A DNA stretch of 64,000 bases, from NCBI GenBank assembly GCA_964030475.1, contig CAXIPT010000002.1, positions 19,687,010-19,751,009 of the forward strand, given 5' to 3'. Position numbers and translations under genes: made by a program. Numbering within the stretch: position 1 is the stretch's first letter; each line of letters begins with the position of its first letter. This document shows positions 33,993 through 44,420 of this stretch, piece by piece. The DNA comes from Tethya wilhelma (lineage: Eukaryota; Porifera; Demospongiae; Tethyida; Tethyidae). The notes beneath the pieces were generated by a model. The model saw only the letters and a list, made by a program, of their open reading frames with translations, made no database searches and was not told the DNA's origin.

Positions 33993-36900
33993 TCAACTAC
34001 TGGTACTCGTCAGTTGCTTCTCGACTTGTTTACAGAAGAGAATACAAACAAGTTCGTCTGAATCACTTTGCGTCACAAACTTGTCTTGCTTGTGTTTGGC
34101 ACAGTAGGACACAGGACATGTAGAACAAAAGGTATCGGCTGTTTTCTGACACACTTGACAGTAGTGTCGAGGACACACCCACCTTTGAGAGTGCGAGGGG
34201 AACGTCTTACGAGCGAGGCACTGGAGGTGGTAGGCTTTGGAGCAGTCCTTACGATCACAGAGAAGAAGCTCGCCGCCATCTTTGCAAAGAAAACACTCGT
34301 CTTCGTGAGTGTCGATAAATTCTGTGTCTTCTTGCTTCACTTTGATTTTCTTTGGTACACGTGGCTTAACCTTCTTCTTCTTTGGCTTGGGTCGGGAGGT
34401 TTGCAAAGGAGCGGATTTGATGCCGAGGAAGCCACTACAATTCTTACTACCACAGAGACATTTTTTCTTATCATTCCCAAGAGAGTCGAGGTGATAGTCA
34501 AACGTCAGTTCCGTGCCTTTGGGAATATCGTAGCGAGCAAATATACCAATTCTAGCTTCACCTCTCACTCGCCACTTCTGCGACTCACAATTAGGATTGC
34601 AACTGTGGTTGATGAATCGGGCGTGATTCGACTTCTGACTTGCATCGATCACCAAACCCCCCTCCAACGTCAGCATGTAGAAGTTTATGGCATTGTTTTC
34701 GTGGTACTTCTTCAGCCGCTCTTTGCACATCTCCGTATCCAGCACCTCACCAACGTACTCCACTACGAAATCGCCAGCTTTGAGATCGTGGGCTGCCTTC
34801 AACCCCCATCCACGAGTGCCGGTATAAAAGGTGGTTGTTCTTGCACCCTCCAGCTTTTTGATTCTCTGGTTCTGGCAGAGTTTTCCGACGGGGCAGTTCC
34901 TCGGGTCACACTCGATGTGTACTGCTCTATTGACACATATGGAGTCATCATTGCATGGGTTCTGTGAGGTACACTGACAGGCAAGGAAGTCCAGGGACTC
35001 TGAGTCAGGCTGGGGGCGAGGCACCAGGTACTTGTTGATCTGGAGGGGCAGAGAGCGAGACCACATACGAAATGAATGCAATCACCTAATATAATACCAT
35101 CAGTGACTTGTTCAGGACGTTGTAAGGCCATTACATACATGTACATTTACATCACTGTGGCATGCGTTGATTAATGTGGAAGTAATGGATGGAGACTCAC
35201 TCTGATCTTTGTGTAGTGTTTGCTGTCAGGTTTGAATTTGGCCTCGCGCTCTTCTTTGGCTAGCTTCTTGGTCTCATAGAGCTCCAGGGCTTCAGTGCAT
35301 GCTGAAGGAGATATACAGGAGAAGAAGAAACACAAACGATCACTTTCTTTACAAACAATAAGAAACATGAAAATTCACGTTCTCAAAGCTGGGGATTTTT
35401 TACAAACAATAAATTTAAAACAGTCTTATCTTCATAAACAATCCCAAACCCAAAGGAACCCTCCCAATGCCTGTGCAGGCAAACATCTAATAAACTAGCA
35501 AAAGACCGAGCCACTCAGGTGCCTAGCCTTGAGAACTAGGAGTGTTGAAGGAAGTCTACTATAGGCCAAGTAGAAATAAAACAAAAACACAACACATACA
35601 TATTACAAGAGGTACGGTCACAACAAAACCAGCTCTTGTTCCATTTTACCTTTACGATAAGCAGTATCAATTGTGGTCCTTCCTTTAGATTTCGAGACGA
35701 CCTCCTCTCCACCCCCCGTGAAGGATATCACCCGACCGTGGTAGGTCCAACTGTAGTCCTGGGAGCCACAGAAACGGATGACAAACATACAGTTACCCGG
35801 TCTCTTTGTGACAATGTTGTCGGGGACATCTTTGGGATGGATCACTTCACTAGGCCACCACCTACATACAGAGAGGAATTAACAGAAAGCACCATTGTTT
35901 GTTTAACCGTAGATGGTTTAACATTCAATAGAGAAACTGTCTACATGTGTACATTACTACATATCCAGGTGTGTTGCAATACAAACATTGGGTTCTAGGT
36001 GTGGGCCATACTATGGTATGCATAACCTCAGAGGAGAGAGAAAGTGGGCTAAATTACACGAGAGGTTACCTCCAAATTCCAAATTTGCATATGACCATGG
36101 AGCCATAGAGAGGCAAGTCGTGAACGGCACAGCTAGGACACTTCCAGGACTCAGAGTTGGACTGGGGCTGGGCATCCTCGTCCAGACAGCCGCTGTGGTA
36201 GGCAGCGGAGCAGACGTCACAGCAGAAGAGATCCCCAGTCTGACCACACTCCAGACAAGTGTTCAGATTCTGGTGAGTGTAGATCTTCTGTTTGGTCTTG
36301 ATTTCGACGTGCTGGTAGCAGATCATGTGCGTCTGATTGAAGAGCTCACACCCGGCGATGAGGCAGTCTGGTCTGTGGAGGGCCAGAGGACACTTGGTGC
36401 ACTGCACGAGATTGGAGTGGCTCACTTTGGTGAGGCCGATACTGGTACACCTAGCACAGACGTGCAAAGGACACACGAATGAGGTATTGTTTCTTCCGTC
36501 AAATGAAGCTAGTTTGTTGCCTTCAATGCAGGCCACGTGGTAGAGCTTTGAACATTTTGCCTTGCTGCACTTTAAGAGCTTTCCCTCTGTTTTTCCACAA
36601 GCAAAACACTTATTTGAAGCCACGAGGCACTCGTCGCAAACAAACTTGAAACTGGGCGCCTGAATGAGACCGAGACAGTCGAGATGGAAGAGGTTGTAGC
36701 AGTGGCCGTCGCAAGGAAGGAGACCTTCATCTTCGTGGTCACAGATACAGCACACACCCGAGTGCAACGAAGTCTCCTCCTCGTCTTTGGGTTTCGTGGC
36801 TTGTTTCTTTGGTTTCTTTGGTTGAGGGAAAATTTCTCTGACTGAAGTTTGCGAACCGTCAAAATCGAGATCAATTGAGGAAGACTCTTCAGCGCTGGAC

Positions 36901-38495
36901 GTGGGAGGTGTGAGAATGGCCGAGGGCATACTGGATGTTGAAATCTCACTGCTGTTGTCATTGGGAATGCTGTCCAACACAGACGAGGCCAACGCCAGTT
37001 TCTTTACGGGAATGGGAACCTCCGAATCAACATTGAGTAGACCTTCGTCGGGCAGGACACTTGAGGCCGAGAGAGTGCTACTTCGTGTGTTTGAACGTCT
37101 CTTCCTGGACGACCTTCTCTTTGGGTTAGACTCGGACGATGTGGAGGGTTCCATTAGCAATGGAGGAGTGCCAATGTTAGCAGTAGAAGGCTGAGAATCT
37201 GAAAGTGGTTGTGGTGGTGGCGGCGGCGGCGGTGGTGGCGGTGGTACCACTATCTCTCTCCTGCTGTGCTCATTGTGTTTCACCGGACTGGTGATGGGTG
37301 TGATGCTACCGTCACTCCTTATCACGCCAGGGAGGGGGAGCATTGGATTCTGCCCCACACACAGGCCCATGGGACCCTGTAAACCGTGCAGCAGTGACAC
37401 ACCCGATAGTTGGTGGCCGCTAGGAGCAGCCATGGAAGGAGGACAGATCATCCCTGGCGAATATTTGACGATGGGCAGCATTGAGCCGTTGGGGTGGTAG
37501 CTGAGACCAACCTGGTTCATCTGGGGTATGTTGATGGCCATCATCGGTGGTGCAGCAGCAGCAGGGGTTGTGGAGTAGTTCTCGAGGCAACGTGGACACG
37601 AACAGATTCCAGTCTGTGTAGCGGCAACGGAGGGGAATAGCGGATGTGGTGGTGACATCAGGAATTGGAATGGGACACATTGGGGAACCGGTGAGTAGGA
37701 ATACACCACTGGTTTACTGGGTGAGGAGATGATTTCTATCGGGATGGCCAATGGCTCTGGCTCCATGGCATTTCCAAGAGCACTTGATGCCCTCTCCAGC
37801 TCAGGAACTACAAAATTTTGTACAGCGAGAGCATTGGTGTCAGCGAGAGCATTGGTGTCAGCGAGAGATGACGAACTACTTTTCCTTTTAGTTCTCTCAG
37901 AATTTCTTCTCCTGGCAGTCCTTTTAGCCACTGGGTTTCCGACTATTTTACTCTCTGTTCCTTCAGCTGATGCTTCTGATGACTTCTGCTGATTAGTTTC
38001 CATCTTTGATTGTTGTTCTGAGATAGGAAGAGGAGGTGGCTCAACTTTGATGTCTTCAGCTGTGGAGGGAGGACTTGGAACGGCTTTCTTCTTGCGTTTG
38101 GAGCCATTTTGAGAATGAAAGTTGAAGATAAAGTGTAACTTCCGCTGTTTGTAATCGAGGAAGAGAGCTTGCGTAACCTCTTTGATGGCTACTTCATACT
38201 CTTTGGTGGTTTTCTTGGACATTTTCAGAGGTGTTTTCTCTGTTGGATCAGTGAAGGGTTGTATGGAGCCCAGGAACACCCACCCTCTCACGGCAGAGAT
38301 GCCAAAGAACTGGACGTGGTACTGAAAGTTGAGACCGGTCTTTTTGAAGTAGATTCCCGTATTGGGGTCATATGTCACCATTGCTGGCCACCATAGTTGT
38401 CCATTCTTTGTTTCTCGGCACCAAAGGAGATCGCCAATTTTATAAATAGGCTTCAACGAATTGACCGACGCTGATGGTGCTTTGGCTTTACTCAT
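33993..38495 (-). CDS. NSD-family histone H3K36 methyltransferase
   Basis: Nuclear lysine methyltransferase expected to dimethylate H3K36. Exon 1 (36070-38495) encodes [11 protein letters not shown], then PWWP domain 1 ([21 protein letters not shown]), a long Ser/Pro-rich linker with a Pro run, and several Cys/His-rich PHD fingers (from about [15 protein letters not shown]). The exon 1/2 junction (R from AG|G) builds PWWP 2, [17 protein letters not shown]. Further exons lie near 35640-35866 and 35202-35303. The last exon (33993-35040) holds AWS, SET ([41 protein letters not shown]), post-SET Cys cluster ([13 protein letters not shown]) and a final PHD-C5HCH ([18 protein letters not shown]). 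This order is that of NSD1/NSD2/NSD3, so one ancestral NSD gene is likely. Catalytic SET motifs are intact. Confidence 0.93.
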
Positions 38496-39004
38496 GTTGG
38501 AGTCACAGTATGCCCACTAGTACTACAAATGTTTGGTGTGTTTCAAAATGTTGTACATAAAGTGAGAGGTATGATGTATCTACAAGGGTGGGACATACAA
38601 CGGAAAATTGAATCACTTAGGTAAATGTAAGATTAATTTCCCTCCAATTTCTGCCCATACCTTTCTTGGAGACCTTCACAGCGGCACAGGATAAGGAGAA
38701 GCAGGTTGAGCGAATGGCGCGGCTGTTCCCTTCCACACACAGTATATATATTTACCCGCCTAATTCAAGAAATGTCCAGAGCGTGATAATCACGTGAGAA
38801 AAGCGCAGATTGGCCACAATGCGCACATTTAATACATTACGCGCGAGATCTATTTTTAGTATATATCACACCAGTGACATGATCTGACGACAGCATGAGC
38901 ACACAATGAATGTGCAGTTCAGAGTTTACTATAAATTTGGCAGTAGAGAGTCAGAGAGAGAGCAAAAGGAAAAGAGAATATAAAAGCTATAACCACCTAT
39001 CAGA
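38496..39004. promoter_or_regulatory. Head-to-head intergenic region, NSD / CARP copy 1
   Basis: Divergent starts lie about 510 bases apart. From 38621 onward the sequence is duplicated before copy 2, so both CARP copies carry the same proximal upstream region (GCGCGAG, TATATATCAC, a GA-rich stretch). Only copy 1 also has the NSD side. Confidence 0.5.
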
Positions 39005-40250
39005 ATGGCATCAGGAAAAGGAGAAGTAGCTGCTGCAGCTGGAGGACTTGCAGGACTGTTCAGTAGACCAAAAACAGATTATGTGAGTGTGGCTCATCAC
39101 AGATTGATTATCTATGAATCATTCTTACATGTTGCAATCTGGGTTCCTTTTTGATACTCAGGAAGACAAAGAGAATGAGCAGATCACCGTGACACCAAGA
39201 ATATCCGATCTCATTTACATCCGAAACTGTAAGGGTTGTAAATTTGGTGTTCACGGTAAAGCAGCCAAGTGCATCATCGGTAAGTATATAGGGGCTGATT
39301 CTGAGAGTCATTGGTAGGGGGAAATTCTTCGTCATTAATATCTTATCTCTACGTTTGTAGAGAGTAGCACTGATGTTCGTGTTGACTTTGAAGAACCACT
39401 AATGGCTGGAACATTGGTATGTAGTCAGTATATAGTCTTACGTGTACCAATTTCCTCCAGTAACACATTAATATTATCCTCTTGATCCTAACTTGTTCCA
39501 ACAGGAGCTCATCAACAGCAAAGACATCACGATATCCATCAACCCCCAGGACGTTCTACCCACCGTGTCTGCTGACGGCTGCGAGAACATCCACTTGTAC
39601 TTCTACGAGCCGAGGGCACTCAAGTCCATCTACACTGTCAAGTGTACCAACGTGGTTGTGTGTCTCCAACCTCCTCACGTAGAGAAGACTGTGTTGGACA
39701 TCCCTGCACCTGAAGCAAGCAACGATCAGTTTGTGTCAGAGTACAAGCAAGGAAAGATGGTCACAGAGAAGGTCATCAGAGGTGAGTGTCAACAAGTGTC
39801 TATAAATTGTATCCTGTGTGGATATAAAAAAATTGACATCATTTTCCTGTGTAAATAATTATTATACTTTGCAAACTTTTTCTTCCATGGTGATCCATCT
39901 GTCTAGAGGGAGCAGGGTATGCTACAACTGTTGCTAAGAGCAGGGAAGCCGACGCGAGACAAGCTGAGTGTAAGTTTGTCTTAATAGCTATCATTTTATG
40001 GCTATCAATTATGTGTAAATATAAAAATAGAAATTTTAATGAGTGTAAAACTACTGCTCAATGTAGTACTTCGTCGTTTGGGAAAGCATTTGGAGTCGAT
40101 GATTACAATCACAAAGCCTGGTGCTCGACCTCCACCGTCTGCTGCCAGAAAAACGGAGCAGGCTACTCCCAAGAAAGAAGAAGCAAAGTCAACACCTGAA
40201 CCCAAAGATGAACCCAAGAAAGAACAGGAGCAGGCAAAAGCTGAAGCCAA
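38621..40250. repeat. Tandem duplication, unit 1 (1630 bp)
   Basis: Matches 40251-41877 almost base for base at a constant offset of 1630. From 38621 to about 39920 I find no difference; differences appear only in the last 330 bases (a few substitutions and small indels in exon 5, the intron and exon 6). Confidence 0.95.
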
Positions 40251-40254
40251 GTAA
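39005..40254 (+). CDS. CARP (CAP C-terminal) domain protein, copy 1, truncated by the duplication
   Basis: Exons: 39005-39082, 39162-39279, 39361-39416, 39505-39781, 39907-39969 and 40067-40254, all with GT-AG introns and matching phases. The product (MASGKGEVAAAAGGLAGLF...) carries the beta-helical CARP fold of cyclase-associated proteins (ISDLIYIRNCKGCKFGVHG, ELINSKDITISI, LYFYEPRALKSIY), which in CAPs binds actin. A Lys/Glu/Pro-rich tail follows. The N-terminal helical and WH2 regions of true CAP are absent. The reading frame ends in AEAK followed by TAA, and that stop is created by the duplication junction at 40251. The downstream donor used in copy 2 is missing here, so this copy cannot reach the sirtuin exons by its own last exon. 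Confidence 0.8.
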
Positions 40255-41877
40255 ATGTAAGATTAATTTCCCTCCAATTTCTGCCCATACCTTTCTTGGA
40301 GACCTTCACAGCGGCACAGGATAAGGAGAAGCAGGTTGAGCGAATGGCGCGGCTGTTCCCTTCCACACACAGTATATATATTTACCCGCCTAATTCAAGA
40401 AATGTCCAGAGCGTGATAATCACGTGAGAAAAGCGCAGATTGGCCACAATGCGCACATTTAATACATTACGCGCGAGATCTATTTTTAGTATATATCACA
40501 CCAGTGACATGATCTGACGACAGCATGAGCACACAATGAATGTGCAGTTCAGAGTTTACTATAAATTTGGCAGTAGAGAGTCAGAGAGAGAGCAAAAGGA
40601 AAAGAGAATATAAAAGCTATAACCACCTATCAGAATGGCATCAGGAAAAGGAGAAGTAGCTGCTGCAGCTGGAGGACTTGCAGGACTGTTCAGTAGACCA
40701 AAAACAGATTATGTGAGTGTGGCTCATCACAGATTGATTATCTATGAATCATTCTTACATGTTGCAATCTGGGTTCCTTTTTGATACTCAGGAAGACAAA
40801 GAGAATGAGCAGATCACCGTGACACCAAGAATATCCGATCTCATTTACATCCGAAACTGTAAGGGTTGTAAATTTGGTGTTCACGGTAAAGCAGCCAAGT
40901 GCATCATCGGTAAGTATATAGGGGCTGATTCTGAGAGTCATTGGTAGGGGGAAATTCTTCGTCATTAATATCTTATCTCTACGTTTGTAGAGAGTAGCAC
41001 TGATGTTCGTGTTGACTTTGAAGAACCACTAATGGCTGGAACATTGGTATGTAGTCAGTATATAGTCTTACGTGTACCAATTTCCTCCAGTAACACATTA
41101 ATATTATCCTCTTGATCCTAACTTGTTCCAACAGGAGCTCATCAACAGCAAAGACATCACGATATCCATCAACCCCCAGGACGTTCTACCCACCGTGTCT
41201 GCTGACGGCTGCGAGAACATCCACTTGTACTTCTACGAGCCGAGGGCACTCAAGTCCATCTACACTGTCAAGTGTACCAACGTGGTTGTGTGTCTCCAAC
41301 CTCCTCACGTAGAGAAGACTGTGTTGGACATCCCTGCACCTGAAGCAAGCAACGATCAGTTTGTGTCAGAGTACAAGCAAGGAAAGATGGTCACAGAGAA
41401 GGTCATCAGAGGTGAGTGTCAACAAGTGTCTATAAATTGTATCCTGTGTGGATATAAAAAAATTGACATCATTTTCCTGTGTAAATAATTATTATACTTT
41501 GCAAACTTTTTCTTCCATGGTGATCCATCTGTCTAGAGGGAGCAGGATATGCTACAACTGTTGCTAAGAGCAGAGAAGCCGATGCGAGACAAGCTGAGTG
41601 TAAGTTTGTCTTAATATCTATCATTTTATGGCTACCAATTAAATATAAAAATTATAGAAATTTTAATGAGTGTAAAACTATTACTCAATGTAGTACTTCG
41701 TCGCTTGGGAAAGCATTTGGAGTCAATGATTACAATCACAAAGCCTGGTGCTCGACCTCCGCCGTCTGCTGCCAGAAAAACGGAACAGGCTACTCCCAAG
41801 AAAGAAGAAGCAAAGTCAACACCTGAACCCAAAGATGAACCCAAGAAAGAACAGGAGCAGGCAAAAGCTGAAGCCAA
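40251..41877. repeat. Tandem duplication, unit 2
   Basis: Second unit of the 1.63-kb tandem duplication. Beyond 41877 the coding exon continues into unique sequence, so this copy keeps the original 3' context. Confidence 0.95.
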
Positions 41878-44061
41878 GGATGAGCAGCCAAGCTCAGATA
41901 CTGCAGACAATGTATGAGTTATCAGATAAACAACCAACTGCTCTCATTAGATTGTATTAGCTTTAAAATTTTTTGAACAGAGTATATACAAAAGATTTAA
42001 TTTTTTTTTCTTTTTTTTTTTTTTAGTCCTCTAGTATTTCATTAATGGCTGCACTTCAAGCCAAAAGGAGGGAACTCAAACCCACAGAGGTGATTTTAAT
42101 GACCTGTTTTATTTTGTGCAAATTCTTTACCAATTCTGAATTATCATGCTATAGACAGTTGAACGTACTCTTCCAGTTGTTGGAGTAAGTGGGCGTGGTA
42201 GTAGTGGTGGGCGTGGCCTCACCAACATTACTGATGATGATGAGAAGAGGGAGTACTTTGACAGTCCCGATGAACTCTCCAAAAAGGTCGACAAGGTTGT
42301 GGAATGGATGAAAGCAAGTAAACACGTGATATTTTTCACTGGAGCTGGAATCAGCACAAGGTAATGAAATTGAGTACATGTTGATAGCAAATTAATTCAT
42401 ATTTAAAGGAACTGTGTCACTATATAAGCACTGTTTTGTTACCAAAAATAAAATGCGTGACGTTTTGTGACATTTTTTGTTGACAAATGCACAATATACG
42501 TACATACACGGGGCTAATACCCGGGTGTGGTACCCAGATCGCGCAAGAAACAAAACAAAAAACGTCACAAATGGTCATAGAGCATCATAAAATGTCACAC
42601 ATTTTATTTTTAGTAACAAAACACCGCTTATATAGTGACACAGTTCCTTTAATGTACAATAATCAATGTCATTCATAATTTATAATGTGTGCACACGTCA
42701 ATGATACACCATGATACACCATGATACACATGCAGCTGTGGAATCCCTGACTTTCGTAGTGGAATGAATACAGTGCTACAAACAGGACCGGGGGTGTGGG
42801 AACTCATGGCCCACGAGGCCAGTCGACCAAAAGGATCTGTTGTGACACCCATACTGCAAGCTATTCCCTCACCCTCACACATGACCATCGTCAAGCTACA
42901 TGAAGAAGGTCACGTCAAGTTCACTGTCTCACAAAATATGGACGGAATTCACAGAAGGAGTGGACTAAAGCCCACCCAGCTGGCTGAGCTCCATGGCAAC
43001 ACAAATCTGGAGACCTGTCAGAAATGCAAACGACAATACCTAAGAGATTTCCAAACAAGGTGTGTGCCTAACTGGGTTTCTTATAGTGCAAGATAGTGTC
43101 TCAGTGATTTGATTTCTCTGCAGGCAAGCTAAACACAGTAATATGATTATGTCCTACTATTATCCTTATTATCTTATTCAGGGAAGCGGCTCATGTGTTC
43201 GATCACGAAACATCAAGACAGTGTGACGATCCTAACTGTAAGGGCATTCTTGAAGACTCCATCATCAACTTTGGTGAGAATCTTCCTCAAAGTGAACTCA
43301 CCAGTGCATTCCGTCATGCGGCACAGGCGGACATGTGTATTGTGTTGGGATCCAGTCTAAGAGTACGTCCGGCATGTCAAGTTCCAGCAGTTGTGCGTGA
43401 CAATGGAGGCAAAGTTGTCATCTGCAAGTGAGTGCATGTTCCTGCTTCTATTAAAAGCACGCCGTTATTTCATAGCTACAATTATGGCATTGTTCCCCTC
43501 CCCCCACTTCCTGTAGTTTGCAGAAGATACCACATTTCCCACGTACGAGTAAAACACTTCCAGTGTTTGCCAAGTGCGATGATTTCATGAGTGAACTTGC
43601 AAAACGTTTAAACGTGGAAATCCCCAACTTTGTTCTGAAGAGGAGAGCCAGGGTATTGACAGAGAAACAAGACAATGGCTCACTCAAGGTGACCGTTACT
43701 GGCTTGGATGTGGATGAAGATGTCGCTTATTCCTTCATCAAGGTAGATCTCACAATAATGCTTAGTCTTGATCAGGAGGTATAGGTGGTCTGGTGAAATT
43801 CAATCCTTTCTTTTTTTCTTTCTTTCTATTACGCAGTCTGTCTCAGCTCATCACAATGATCAAATCTTTGATGCTTCCAAAGAGCCTCTGGTGATGAACC
43901 TGCCCGGATATAGCGAGAACGAGCTCAACATGATTGTCCACTTTCACGGTCACTATGGTGAGCCAGCTCTGATCCTCAAGCATGACATAAGTGATGGGGA
44001 CACTAACTATCGGATGGATTACAATGTCACTGATGGAAGATGGGACATTAAGAAACAATGA
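40635..44061 (+). CDS. CARP - WH2-like - SIR2 (SIRT6/7-type) fusion protein, predicted
   Basis: Exons 40635-40712, 40792-40909, 40991-41046, 41135-41411, 41537-41599 and 41694-41911 encode the CARP domain. GT at 41912 joins AG at 42026, after a long T tract, in frame to exon 42027-42089. That exon reads MAALQAKRRELKPTE and, with TVERTLP from the next exon, resembles a WH2/thymosin actin-binding motif. Exons 42155-42360, 42736-43059, 43182-43427, 43517-43742 and 43837-44061 encode a sirtuin: GAGIST, CGIPDFRS, SQNMDGIHRRSG, catalytic His in LAELHGN, zinc pairs CQKC and CDDPNC, GSSLRVRP. A beta-rich C-terminal extension of about 100 residues follows. The exons sum to 2100 bases (699 codons plus stop). 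Alternative: two genes, CARP to 41917 (stop after DNV) and a sirtuin starting at ATG 42045. Only 127 bases would then separate them. Confidence 0.7.
42407..42648. mobile_element. MITE with TTAA target duplication in sirtuin intron
   Basis: 242-bp element flanked by TTAA (42403-42406 and 42649-42652). The left end AGGAACTGTGTCACTATATA is repeated inverted at the right end (TATATAGTGACACAGTTCCT). Inner sequence is also partly inverted (TTGTTACCAAAAATAAAAT against ATTTTATTTTTAGTAACAA). TTAA sites are typical of piggyBac-type transposition. No coding sequence. Confidence 0.9.
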
Positions 44062-44420
44062 GTATAGTCTTAATTGTTGTTTGGCCAATTAATGACTTAT
44101 TATCTTTTTATCCCTTCAAAGTGTTTTGTCTGTGACATTGCGTTTTTTTATTGCTCCATTTTGAGTATTATCTACTTAGCATAATTGTTGTTTGGGCAAT
44201 AATTATAATTATCTAGTTATCCCAACCTTAATTTTTTTTTTTCATGCATGTCGTGTTTTTTTGTTACTGAGTGCTCTATTTTAATGATAAAATAATAATA
44301 TGATAGCCTTATCATGAGAATTACATTTACCAGATTGTTAATGCATGGTTTTTACAGATTATTGTTATAATATAATACACACATTAATTTTAATTACACT
44401 ATTATTATATAGTTTCATAT
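44062..44420. other. Convergent 3' flanks, sirtuin fusion / DED gene A
   Basis: AT-rich stretch with T-runs between two stop codons. It contains two loosely similar blocks around TTGTTGTTTGGCCAATTAATGA (44074) and TTGTTGTTTGGGCAATAATT (44184). No gene seen. Confidence 0.5.

Noticed and set aside
34068..34967. 299-codon plus-strand ORF opposite the NSD SET exon
   Set aside because: Antisense shadow of a strongly conserved exon; the encoded sequence has no recognisable domain and no splice context.
42045..44061. Stand-alone sirtuin gene starting at ATG 42045
   Set aside because: Kept only as an alternative: a T-tract and AG lie 18 bases upstream, the frame is open to that AG, and the upstream CARP exon has an in-frame GT donor 113 bases before it.
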